DNA of 64,000 nucleotides from Morella rubra. Lineage: Eukaryota > Streptophyta > Magnoliopsida > Fagales > Myricaceae. The first letter of the stretch is position 1, and each line of letters opens with the position of its first letter. A program made the translations under genes and the position numbers. This document shows positions 1-10,580 of this stretch, in pieces. The stretch spans positions 7,903,908 to 7,967,907 of the forward strand of contig CM025856.1 of assembly GCA_003952965.2 (NCBI GenBank), written 5' to 3'. The notes under the pieces are model-generated. The model made no database searches, was not told the DNA's origin, and saw nothing but the letters and a program-made list of their open reading frames with translations.

Positions 1-448
1 GTTCTACTGTTGATAAACTTGCACATAAATTTGCTGAAACTATGCAAGGTGAATTTTAAATGACTTTGGTCAGAGAACTAAATTACTTTCTTGGCTTGCA
101 GGTAAAACAACTTAATGATGGTGTGTTCATCTCACAATCAATGTACGCCAAGAACCTTGTTAAGAGATTCAAACTAGACAACAATAAGCACATTAGAACT
201 CCAATGAGTACCAATGTGAAGATTACCTTAGATCCCTTTAAGAAAAGTGTTGATCAAAGTCTTTCTAAAGCATGATAGGTAGTCTCCTTTACTTAACTGC
301 TAGTCATCCTGATATTTCATTTCATGTAGGAGTATGTGTTAGATTTCAGGCTGATACTAAAATTCCCTGTTTGAGCATTGTTAAACATATCATTAGGTAT
401 GTTAATGTGATAATAGATTATCCGGGTGTTGTAGATTTGAGTATGTAG
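1..448 (+). pseudogene. Ty1-copia reverse transcriptase C-terminal fragment
   Basis: This is the end of a Ty1-copia reverse transcriptase, cut by the left window edge. The frame starting at base 3 reads into the copia block that ends in MQGEF, and the following ELNYFLGLQ motif is diagnostic of the family. An in-frame TAA at 57-59 replaces the usual Glu codon after MQGEF. A frameshift near 270 moves the reading to another frame, which begins MIGSLLYLTASHPDI and stops at 446-448. The RNase H domain that normally follows is not recognisable. The element would copy its RNA into cDNA in virus-like particles, but this copy is dead. Confidence 0.9.
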
Positions 449-1009
449 GTGACTGAGTCAATCAATTAAGTAAAATTCAATTTAATAAAGAATCAATAAT
501 AGGGAAACCACATCTCAGGTGTTTGATAATTTGCCACTTCAAATTTCTGTTAGTAGTTTGTTTTTCATTTGAGTGTAAACCTTAGTTTGTTATTTTTCCT
601 CCTTTGATTTCGTTCAGGATTAGATTGAGTTTGTGTTAATTTTGCCATTATATAAATTTCATTTTGGTGTTAACTTAACTGTTTGTTGAGCTTGAACACT
701 TTTTCTAGCTTTTGTTAGTTTTATTTTAGGTTTTAAAATTTTTAGTTAGCTTTTTTGATTCTTGAATTTACTTTTGATTCTAGTTTATGCATCCTTTGAA
801 GTTAAATTTTAATTTCTATCTGTTTTTTTCCGTTTAAAAAGAAAACAAAATTCAAATAAGTTGCTGTCAATTTCTTCAAGTTTAAACCACTGTTTTCAAA
901 AGGCACAAAAATATCCTTTCTGTAGAGATGACCATAGGACTTCCCTTGATTATAACTCAAAATTCTGCACTTGAAATTAGCCTTTTCAGAAGCGATCCCC
1001 GGTCTCCAT
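449..1009. other. AT-rich spacer, no gene seen
   Basis: This stretch is T-rich and has no open frame with recognisable similarity. By position it should hold the copia RNase H, but none of its motifs is visible, so that part was probably deleted or has decayed. Confidence 0.5.
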
Positions 1010-2330
1010 CAAAAACCCATGATCACTAAGCATGAGGTAATTTTCTCTGAATTGTGTCATACTTCCATTCATCCATTGTTTATTACTCATGGTTGGGAGC
1101 CTCTTCTTACCAACTTAGCCAGCCTTTTTCCCCCAAGTTGCTTGTGCGTGAGTTCCACTCGAACTTTTTTGACATTGATGAAACTTCTATGTTTTTGTTT
1201 GTGGTCAAACTCATCTGCTTTCACTTGATATTGTTGCCTGGACCTTAAATATTCCTCGAGTCCCTTTTCCCACGTATTCGTATGGAGACAATGACTCTTC
1301 ATCTCTTGAGGCTATGACCTTGATGCTATTTCAGCATCCTTATCCCTATGTGGGATCCTCCTTGTATACCTCTGAATTTGCTCCTGAAACTCATGTTATG
1401 AGTCGCATTGTCTTCATGAACTTGTTCCCTATTGCTTAATTGTCCACTATTTCTTGCCTCAGGTTCATTTTCTTTATGCTTTGCTGGTTGGCGACTCCAT
1501 TGATATTAACTATGTTATCTACTCTTATATGATTGACACATTTCAGTCCACCACTAGACGAATGAATCTCTGTTATGCATGCTTGATATAGAGCTTGTAC
1601 AATACTTTTTTCATCTCTTTTCCCCCTTTTAGGCCCTATCCTCAGGTTCAGAAGCTAATTGGCCTTGCAACTATGACTTAGAGTCGGTCTTATCTCTGGA
1701 GATCTGCTTGTCTATCTTCTTTTGCTCTTGAGTCTGTTCCTATCTCTGATCCCTTTCCATCCATTCTTCTTGTGTCTGCTCCCTCTCCATATGTCCCTCC
1801 TCATGTAGTTCCTTCGCGTTTGGGTCCTTTTTCTAGGTTTCTTCCCTCTTCGTTGTTTCTGCCTCCTTCTTTGGGTCACGCGGGTCTACTTCTTTTTCTC
1901 TTCTTCTAGACCGGGTCAACATTCTTTATGAGCAATCTCAGTCCATCCCTACTATGGTTGTGAATAATCAGCATCAACTTGAATAGAATGTAGCTGCCAT
2001 CAAATGTTTGCGTTGTGAGGTTTGTCCATTATTAAAGTATGGTGCTTCTGATGATTTTAATGATGAAGCTGTTGTTTTCAATGCTCCGTAAGTTCTTTCT
2101 ACCGTGGCCCCTCTTGCAGATCCGTCCATTTCTATTGGGCCTTCGACTACTTCTGCCTTTACATCTACTACCTTTGCGCTTTCAATTTCTTCACCCTCCC
2201 TTAGGATTGACTCTGCTATGCCGAATTCTTCTACTCCGCCTCTTGAGGATTGATCCTTTGTCTATTTGTGAAAAGAAGGGGGAGTACTATTTTTTATATG
2301 GGTTTTTATGTTGAGGGGGAGTATTTAGAG
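1010..2330 (+). pseudogene. Decayed plant 'Transposase_32'-type retroelement ORF
   Basis: Broken frames on the plus strand together resemble the plant-specific 'putative plant transposon protein' family (Transposase_32). This ORF occurs inside plant retroelements and has no established biochemical role. Visible blocks are LVREFHSNFFDID near 1,133, VMSRIVFMNLFPIA near 1,396, and a longer block near 1,460-1,580 that includes ALLVGDSIDINYVIY and DTFQSTTRRMNL. A Ser/Thr/Pro-rich tail runs to about 2,330, where two purine runs (GGGGGAGTA-like) occur. There are many stops and frameshifts. It lies between a copia RT fragment and a copia-like LTR in the same orientation, so it may be the extra 3' ORF of one element. 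The family call is from memory of conserved blocks. Confidence 0.6.
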
Positions 2331-2653
2331 ATTGCATAGGCTGATCTACTAACTTTTGTATCTCGTTTTCCATATGTGATGTAATGTTTATGTACTAAAA
2401 TTTAGTAATGGAAATGAGATGATCTTATTTGAATCCTATTGTATTTTTTGATTATATGTTTTATTTCCCATGCTTTCACTTGGTCAATGAGATTGCTTTT
2501 CAAGTAACAGATTCAAAGACTCTTAAACATGAGTTTTAGGTCATAGAGTTGTTAATTATGTAAATAGCTCCTTACTTTAGGGATTGGCAAAGATTTATGT
2601 CTTTTTTATTTTCTCTATGCATGTTTTGTCGTGGAATTGTCAAAAGGGGACTT
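2331..2653. other. Spacer with a polypurine-like tract
   Basis: No gene is seen. The end of the stretch (TCAAAAGGGGA, about 2,640-2,650) resembles the polypurine tract that precedes the 3' LTR of SIRE/Maximus-type copia elements. Confidence 0.4.
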
Positions 2654-3350
2654 TGTTAGTGTCATTTTGTGTATTGGTGAATTTTCTTGTCAAACTAAGT
2701 TTTAATCGAGTTGTATTTTGGTTTGGTTAAGTGTTCAAAAGATGTTGGAAGCCACTCAAGTTGTTAATAAAGAGCAAGATTTGTCATCGCTCGCCCATCG
2801 CTTGATCTTGGCTTAAGTGAGACATGAAACAAAGTGACAGAGACTTCTCACTTGCTTGACACTCAAGTTTCGCTTGAACGAGAAATAAGATTAAATTAAA
2901 GAGAGTTCTTGCTCAACCCTCGCTTGAGCTAGAACCGGTGAAATTCAAAAGGCCCTAGCTTTCAAAATCGTATCTATGGAAATACTTAAGGTGTCTCTTA
3001 CAATTATTTGTTAGGTTGCTCGAAACCCTAGAGAGACCGTTCTTGAGTTTCCTTGAGCCTCCATTTGAAAAGAGAAAAACCCTTTGAGATTCATGACTTA
3101 ACTCAATCAGTTTTCTCCTATACAATCACCATTGAATCCATTCTTCTGTATGAAGCCTTTAGAGTGCTGAAGAGGTATTGAAGAACAAGTTAATCATGAA
3201 GAGTTCACAAGAAGAACTTTAGAGGTCTGAGGTAAATGCCGCACTAAGCAGGTCTAAGCAGAGTTGCTTAGATTATTACATTAGGGTTGTCAGAGTTAGC
3301 AGGAGTTGTCCCTGTTTGAATCACTGTCTGTAAAGGTTTATTCTTAGTGA
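2654..3350 (+). repeat. Probable start of a Ty1-copia 3' LTR (end undefined)
   Basis: The sequence begins TGTTAGTGTCATTTTGTG immediately after a polypurine-like tract, as the 3' LTRs of SIRE/Maximus copia elements do. It contains GCTCG/GCTTGA-rich text (about 2,788-2,935) without coding potential. I could not find a matching LTR or a CA end, so the right boundary is approximate. Confidence 0.4.
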
Positions 3351-4595
3351 ACTTTGAATGGCACAGATAATCATTACCCTATGAAATGGTCGAGCAGTGG
3401 CAGAGCACGACAGCGATAACCATCGCAAGTGGTTATAAGGGGCCATATTGGATAAACCGCATGTGAGATCCCTATATGGCCAAATCCCCTAACTAGGGGT
3501 ATTATGTTTATTGCTTTTAATTCTCAAACATTACCATGTCGGTGAGAATCAATTAAGGAAACAATCTTGGTCCATTTGGGAAGATTGATCCTTGAGTGAC
3601 ATTAGGAGATTTTAAAGCATGTGGCAAATATGGTTAGCTCCCAATATGGAACCATATGGCTGGTCACATGTGCTAAATAAGTGGACAATCAACCTTTGAT
3701 TGATTTTTCATTTATTTGGCTAGTTTTGAGGGGAGAAACAAGATCTCTACAAGTTTTTTCCTTTCTAACCTCAATAGGATCCTTGGTGTTTGATTGAGTG
3801 ACAATCTGGCCTTTTTTTCTCTATGAGGAAAAGCCATTGCTACCCAAGCCCATGGAGGTAGTATAAATACCTCTCCATGGCACACATTGTAAGCATCTAT
3901 TGAATATTTATCAAATTGAATACAAGTCTCCAAGGGAACTTTTTGGCCTTTGTGCCTTTATCCGCGGTGTTCAGGGTTAGGCCTAATGCTATTCACACTT
4001 GTTAGACCTTAGCTTGCACTGGGTTAGACCAGTCAAGTTAGAGCCAATCGGTGACTAGGGTTAGGCCTGGAAGCTTGGGCTAGCATAGGAGGTTTGGTGC
4101 TTGGGGTTATGCCTGACGCCTTATCGACATTATTAGAGATTCTTTGTTGGGTTAAGCCATCTGTGTTCCACAATCAGGTTCTAAGTTTGTTTTGGGTGCT
4201 AGCCCATTCCAGCTTAGGCTTGCTTATCCATCTTTCTTTCACCTTTTAAACCATCCATATTTCTTTAATTTCATCTTTTCTTTTCTTTTCTTTTCTTTTC
4301 TTGTCATCTGATACTTGAGATACATTTCTCTTTGAGTTCCTCACTGGGTCAACCAAGGAGTATCAATTTGAGGCGTGGGCTAAACACGAGTGCTCACAAG
4401 TCCTTACTTATGAGAGGGATAGGCATTGGTGAGGGGTCTAGGACTGGGTCCCTATCAATTTTGATGCTTTTATTGAGATGATTTTGCTCAAGTGTTTTAG
4501 TTTCGAAGTGAGGTACTTGGATTGATTTGGTTGGAAGGTTTCAAGATTTCAACTTGAGAGATTAGGTTGGTTTATTAGAATTCCAATTGGGTTTG
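3351..4595. repeat. LTR-like noncoding repeat with TATA box
   Basis: No coding potential is seen. A TATA box (TATAAATA, 3862-3869) is followed about 70 bp later by a GC-richer tract full of short GGGTTAGGCC-like repeats (3,930-4,210), the layout of a promoter plus R/U5 of a plant LTR. Neither boundary can be placed, so this is a tentative LTR fragment. Confidence 0.35.
4276..4300. repeat. (TTTTC)5 microsatellite
   Basis: Five perfect TTTTC units are visible. Confidence 0.95.
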
Positions 4596-6757
4596 TGTAA
4601 CACCCCAACCCTCTGATTATTCTTATCAATCCTAATTTTGCTAATTAATTATTGTAAATAGTAATTATATTAATATTTTCGAATTTAATTATTTTATTAG
4701 TTTTTAATAGGAAAAAATCCCTAAAAATAGTTTTATATATCCAAAAATTATGAGAAAAATATCTTCATTCTTGTCTTTTCAAGCTCTTTATTTTAATTAC
4801 TTATTTTACTCATTTCAGTATCTTGAATGTTTTTAAATATTATTTTTAATTCCTGGAAAATACTAAAATACCTTTTTTAGTGTTTTTAGCCCTAATTTCT
4901 TCTAGAAACCATATTTTCCTTCAATCTTTTTTCTTACTTTGTTTTTTGTTTTTCTAGTCAATAGGACCTACCCTAGGCATGCCGTGCACCTTATAGTTTA
5001 TTTTCTAGAATTGCTTTTAAAATAGTGTTTTTAGGCTTGGATTATATGATATGATGTCTTTGGGCTTAGAAACCATTTGTTTTTGGGCCTTCCATCAGTC
5101 CATTCGACCCAGCCCATGTCACCGCCTCCTTTGACTCTCAAAACGGTCAAAGCCATAGAATTTTATTTCAATCATTACCAATCATTTATTGCTTGCAAAA
5201 CCACCATCCATATGTCAATTAGTGAGTTGCTCCCGCCCCTCTCCCCCATTGCTGCTTCAAGCCTTGTCTAGATCTCCTAAAGCTAGTGGTAGGCATGATG
5301 ATTAAGTATCTCTAACCCTAGCATGGTTAGTTCTAACCCTAGGTGTTAACCATGGTCAAGATGTGTTTAAATAGGGAGCTCTTGTGAAGGTTTTCTTCAC
5401 TCAGCTCATTCGGTTTTTCTTGAGAGAGAGGGAGAGTTAGAGAGAGCTAGAGAAGAAGTGGAAGAAAGGAGGAGAGGAAAGGGTGTTAGCCGAATTTTCC
5501 TAGGAAGTAGAAAGTGAAGAAAATTTGAAGAAACCTTGGTAAAGGTTGAGGTTTTCTTGAGCTTTGCAATCTCTAAGGTTATTTTGATGGTTTTTTATTC
5601 TAACAGCAAGCTCTATGCAGGTTAAACCTAGTCTAGTTTAGCTTAATTTTTTATAACAGTGTACTTAGTGATTTTTCATATATAGTAAATGACCCTGGAT
5701 TGATATGAAATTATGAGTTATTAGACTAGACACCATTAGGAGCCTCTAGTTAAAATTGCGTGTCATTTGGAGATAGGATGAATAAGTTATGAATTTTTGA
5801 ATTATATTCAAAACTAGCTTTTTCACAAAAACGGGTCTGTATATTGCCTATCAGAATTGGACCTATTTTCTAACACTTGTACTGTTTTTTGGACTGGAAT
5901 TCTTGTGTTTTAGCTAAGCTTTGGGCTTTGTAAGTGGAGCCCAATTTTTCGTCCCTTTTGGACCCATGGAGTTTGTTTAAAAGGCCATAGTATTGAGCCT
6001 CTTTTCTTTCTTTTGAGCTGGCCTAGGTAGCTCTTTATAGCTACTGACCTTGTTTGAAAATGGATTTGCCAGCAAGCCCAAGTTCAAGTCTCTATTGGAC
6101 TTGAATTAGTAAACTTAGATTTTTGGCCTATGTTTGATTGATGAAAGTTTAGTCTAATTGTTTGCTGATTTGCTAAGTATTTCAATTTAGTTAAATGATA
6201 TTTATTTTTGAAATAAATACAAGATATGGATGTGATATAATTGCTAAGTCTTTTACAAAGTTATTTATGAAAATGAAATTATCTTATGGCATGTTTACAT
6301 GTGATCTTTTTATTTCATTAAAGGTAAGGACATGCCTTTGTGAAAAATATGTATCATGTTTCTGTTATGATATTTGCATTGCATTTGCATGACATTAGCA
6401 TTAAATGATATAAAGGATATGGCACCAATGGAAAAGTTTATATGGGGTGACGGTACTGATCATTGGGGAGTGCAACCATCACTACCGGGAAGGATGACCC
6501 CAGGTAGAAGGCAGATGGGCCTTTACCTATTGTCCTAGGGCAACGGATTGCCTAGGACTGTCCTAAAGTGTAAGGGAGATTGGACGCACAACCCTGCTCT
6601 GGGGGTGAAACAGTGGATTTGTAAAGGAAAGATGGTGCATTAAAAACGGACTTGAGCATTGCACTGCATACTGCATTCTACATATTGCATGCTACATACT
6701 GCATTCTGTATCCGTTTAATCACCAGCATCTGTTTAGATATAGGCGAGTTGTTTAGA
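4596..6757 (+). repeat. 5' LTR of the truncated chromovirus (3' end deleted)
   Basis: It starts with TGTAACACCCC, a common gypsy LTR terminus. A TATA-like TTTAAATA lies at 5366-5373, followed by a purine-rich GAGAGAGAGGGAGAG leader. Near the right end is a run of GCATACTGCATTCTACAT-type repeats (6,660-6,710). The sequence then enters gag around 6,758 without an LTR end, a tRNA primer-binding site or the gag N-terminus, which implies a deletion. Confidence 0.6.
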
Positions 6758-7493
6758 GTACTAGGTTGTACCGGTAAGCAAAGGGTGCTCTATGCTGCCT
6801 ATAAGTTATCTAGGGAGGCAAAGAGATGTTGGTTCTCTCGAAGTGCATTATTAGAACAAGAATTGATGGGAGAGCCAATCATGTGGGTCCGATTTAAGAC
6901 AGAATTCTTAAATCGTTATTTTCCACGTTTTACTCGAGATGCTAAGGCGAGAGAATTCACCAATTTGGTGCAAGGATCCATGACGGTTGAGGAATATGCA
7001 GCAAAGTTTATAGAGTTGTCGTGCTTTGCACCCGACCTGATACCTGACGAAGAGAAGAAAGCGAGAAAATTCGAGGAAGGTCTGCACCCCCAAATTTTCG
7101 ATCGCATTTGCAGCCATAATTTGGTAATTTCGCTGAGCTAGTGGAATGAGCCACCATTATAAAATGCAGCATTCAGAGGAATGCTGCCTTTTATGATCGC
7201 CTGAAGAAATGTCCTCCATCACAAGGAAGTACTTCTCGAGGACAACCTCCGATGAAGAAGTTTGTTGCTCAAGGAAAAGTACTAATGGGACAAGTGAAGA
7301 CGTGCCCTCACTGTCAAAAGAATCATCCAGGGGACGAATGTCGAGCAAAGTCGGGTGCATGCTTTCATTGCAGGAAATTGGGTCATTTTGCCCGAGATTG
7401 CCCTAGGAGAGGCGGGCCACTAGTACCCCCAAGGACCGGTGCTGGAGTGGCAAATCTGGGAAAGCCTCAACAAAAGACTGCGCCAGCTTGAGT
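6758..7493 (+). pseudogene. Chromovirus gag remnant with zinc knuckle
   Basis: The sequence encodes the C-terminal half of a Retrotrans_gag domain: a GCTGKQRVLYAAYKL block, then FLNRYFPRFTRDAKAREF, then EEYAAKFIELS. These are capsid residues that package retroelement RNA. A frameshift lies between about 7,110 and 7,250. Next come a CPHC...HPGDEC half-finger and a complete CCHC zinc knuckle, CFHCRKLGHFARDC, at 7360-7401. The frame ends at a TGA (7,491-7,493) where related elements read Arg in a PARVFALT motif, a plausible CGA-to-TGA change. Confidence 0.85.
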
Positions 7494-8859
7494 ATTTGCA
7501 CTAACCAAAGAAGAGGAGGAAGCGTCAGAGGAAGAATTATCAGGTACTTTCCTCTTTCCCCTCGGGTTAGTAACTGTATTGTTTAATTCAGGAGCCACCC
7601 ACTCCTTTATTTATAGTCAATGCAAATTATTGGATGGAGCATCGATAGAGCCGTTGGAATCTGCCTTGGTAGTAGCAACCCCCATAGGCTTGAGTAAGTT
7701 TTATAACCAAATGGTGGAACGATTCCCATTTCAGATTGAGGATATATTCTTGCCAACTAATCTCGTTCTTATGGATATGGTCGATTTTGACATCATCCTA
7801 GGAATGGATTGGTTATCAACCTATCATGCTTCATTGGCATGTTTCCATAAAGAAATAAAGTTTTGCATACCGGAAAAGGAAGAATTTAGCTACAAGAGCC
7901 CCAAAGGGAGGTCTCCCCCAAGACTGGTATCGACGTTTAAAGCTCAATGATACCTAGTGAATGGAGCAAAGGGATTCCTAGTATCCCTAATTGGAACTGA
8001 GGAAGACGAAAAGGGATTAAACTCGATCCATGTTGTCAAGAAATTTCCTGACGTATTTTCAGAAGAATTACCCGGCCTACCTTCGGAGAGGGAGATAGAG
8101 TTCGAGATAGAAGTATTTCTCGAGATAGCCATGATATCGAAGGCACCGTATCGGATGCCCCGACTGAGTTAAAAGAATTGAAGGAGCAATTGCTAGATTT
8201 ATTGAAGTGAGGTTATATTAGGCCAAGTGTGTCACCCTGGAGAGCCCTGGTGTTGTTTTTGAAAAAGAAGGATGGGACTCTAAGGATGTGTATAGACTAT
8301 CGAGAATTGAATCGGGTGACAATAAAGAATAAGTACCCTTACCTAGAATAGATGATTTATTTGATCAGTGAAAAGGAGCAAAAGTATTTTCGAAGATAGA
8401 TTTGAGGTTAGGATACCATCAGTTGAGGATTAAAGCCAAAGATAATCCAAAATTTGCTTTCAAGACTCGATATGGGCATTTCGAGTTTTTAGTGATGCCA
8501 TTTGGATTAACTAATGCATCTGCTGCCTTTATGGATAGGATGAATAGGGTTTTTCGAAAATTTTTGGATAAATTCATCATCTTCATCGATGATATTTTGA
8601 TCTATTCCAAAGATAACGTGCAGCCTGAGAAGCATTTAAGGTTAGTTCTGGGTAAGTTGTGCCAAGAAGTGCTATGCGCCAAATTCTCTAAGTGCAAGTT
8701 TTGGTTTGAGCAAGTGGTATTTTTAGGACATATAGTATCCAGCAAAGGAATTGTTGTGGATCCCTCTAAGATAGAGGCAGTCATGGAAGGCCAAGACCCA
8801 CAAACGTGCATGGGATTCGCAGTTTCTTGGGTTTGGCAGGATATTACAAAAAATTTGAA
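7494..8859 (+). pseudogene. Chromovirus protease and partial reverse transcriptase
   Basis: The protease block reads LFNSGATHSFI. The catalytic Asp expected before SGA is Asn (codon 7585-7587), so the protease would be inactive. The flap region DFDIILGMDWLSTYH follows. After a TGA at about 7,948 and another stop near 8,170, the reverse transcriptase appears: [12 protein letters not shown], then [13 protein letters not shown], then [16 protein letters not shown], and the catalytic FIDD (Asp codons 8588-8593). A frameshift near 8,795 is followed by [14 protein letters not shown], after which homology ends. RNase H and integrase are absent. The breaks show an old, dead copy. Confidence 0.9.
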
Positions 8860-9580
8860 CATGTGTGTACTGTTTGCATGGTTGTCACCACATGCCTCCA
8901 TTCCCCCCTTACTAAGTCCGACTCATCCATTTGTTTGTCCACATTTATTTCACTAAGACAGATAATGCTAATAGTTGACTCCTTTGTTACCCATGAGCTA
9001 CTCACCCATGTAGGTCATCCATATTCGAGCTTTGGTAACTAACGGCTTAGAAGTGATCGTGGACTCCTAGCCCTACCTCATCCCGAGGGATCTGCCACTG
9101 GAGTTTCCACAAGAGAATAGCCCCGTAGGAGCAAACCAAAACCACATCGACTGGATTGACCTTGTTGTTTCCTTTGATGAAGATTCCTCTTGAAAAATAT
9201 TATTGTTTTACGTTTTTGTTTGTTTGCTTAGTGTGCTTGTAAATATTTCCGATCAATAGGGTTAGAGTTCACTATAGGCTTACCTATGTTAGCCTAAGAG
9301 CTGTATCCCCTAATCCCTAAACCCAACAGCTTGGTTTGTTTTTCTTTTCTTTTGTTTCTTGTTTTTAGTACTATTTTTTATCTATATTATGACTTGTCTA
9401 TTTATCAGTATATCTTTTTCTTCTAACTTGACTTCCATTTTCTCTTGGTTATTTTCTGAATATATTTTATAAGTCTTCCTCTAGTTTTCTATACTATATA
9501 GTAATCTTTAAACATCCCAAGATATTACTACAATCTTGAGACCCATAGGATAAGAATGTGTCATAATCTCGCCATGTATG
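8860..9580. other. Unidentified sequence up to the gap
   Basis: The gypsy homology ends at 8,859 and unrelated sequence follows. A short open stretch near 9,040-9,190 shows no family I recognise. The remainder is T-rich and noncoding. Confidence 0.4.
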
Positions 9581-10580
9581 NNNNNNNNNNNNNNNNNNNN
9601 NNNNNNNNNNNNNNNNNNNNNNNNNNNNNNNNNNNNNNNNNNNNNNNNNNNNNNNNNNNNNNNNNNNNNNNNNNNNNNNNNNNNNNNNNNNNNNNNNNNN
9701 NNNNNNNNNNNNNNNNNNNNNNNNNNNNNNNNNNNNNNNNNNNNNNNNNNNNNNNNNNNNNNNNNNNNNNNNNNNNNNNNNNNNNNNNNNNNNNNNNNNN
9801 NNNNNNNNNNNNNNNNNNNNNNNNNNNNNNNNNNNNNNNNNNNNNNNNNNNNNNNNNNNNNNNNNNNNNNNNNNNNNNNNNNNNNNNNNNNNNNNNNNNN
9901 NNNNNNNNNNNNNNNNNNNNNNNNNNNNNNNNNNNNNNNNNNNNNNNNNNNNNNNNNNNNNNNNNNNNNNNNNNNNNNNNNNNNNNNNNNNNNNNNNNNN
10001 NNNNNNNNNNNNNNNNNNNNNNNNNNNNNNNNNNNNNNNNNNNNNNNNNNNNNNNNNNNNNNNNNNNNNNNNNNNNNNNNNNNNNNNNNNNNNNNNNNNN
10101 NNNNNNNNNNNNNNNNNNNNNNNNNNNNNNNNNNNNNNNNNNNNNNNNNNNNNNNNNNNNNNNNNNNNNNNNNNNNNNNNNNNNNNNNNNNNNNNNNNNN
10201 NNNNNNNNNNNNNNNNNNNNNNNNNNNNNNNNNNNNNNNNNNNNNNNNNNNNNNNNNNNNNNNNNNNNNNNNNNNNNNNNNNNNNNNNNNNNNNNNNNNN
10301 NNNNNNNNNNNNNNNNNNNNNNNNNNNNNNNNNNNNNNNNNNNNNNNNNNNNNNNNNNNNNNNNNNNNNNNNNNNNNNNNNNNNNNNNNNNNNNNNNNNN
10401 NNNNNNNNNNNNNNNNNNNNNNNNNNNNNNNNNNNNNNNNNNNNNNNNNNNNNNNNNNNNNNNNNNNNNNNNNNNNNNNNNNNNNNNNNNNNNNNNNNNN
10501 NNNNNNNNNNNNNNNNNNNNNNNNNNNNNNNNNNNNNNNNNNNNNNNNNNNNNNNNNNNNNNNNNNNNNNNNNNNNNNNN
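9581..10580. other. Assembly gap, exactly 1,000 N
   Basis: A run of exactly 1,000 N is a conventional scaffold gap of unknown true length. Open frames that cross it have no meaning. Confidence 1.

Larger units (their letters stand above)
4596..8859 (+). mobile_element. Truncated Ty3-gypsy chromovirus (Tekay/Del-like)
   Basis: A TGTAACACCCC LTR start is followed in one orientation by gag, protease and reverse transcriptase remnants. The order gag-PR-RT and the motifs GATHSFI, DFDIILGMDWL and [14 protein letters not shown] place it in Ty3-gypsy, with the closest resemblance to Tekay/Del chromoviruses. The element stops abruptly after GYYKKFE at 8,859; RNase H, integrase, chromodomain and 3' LTR are missing. 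No primer-binding site is visible between LTR and gag. Several stops and frameshifts make it non-autonomous. Confidence 0.85.
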
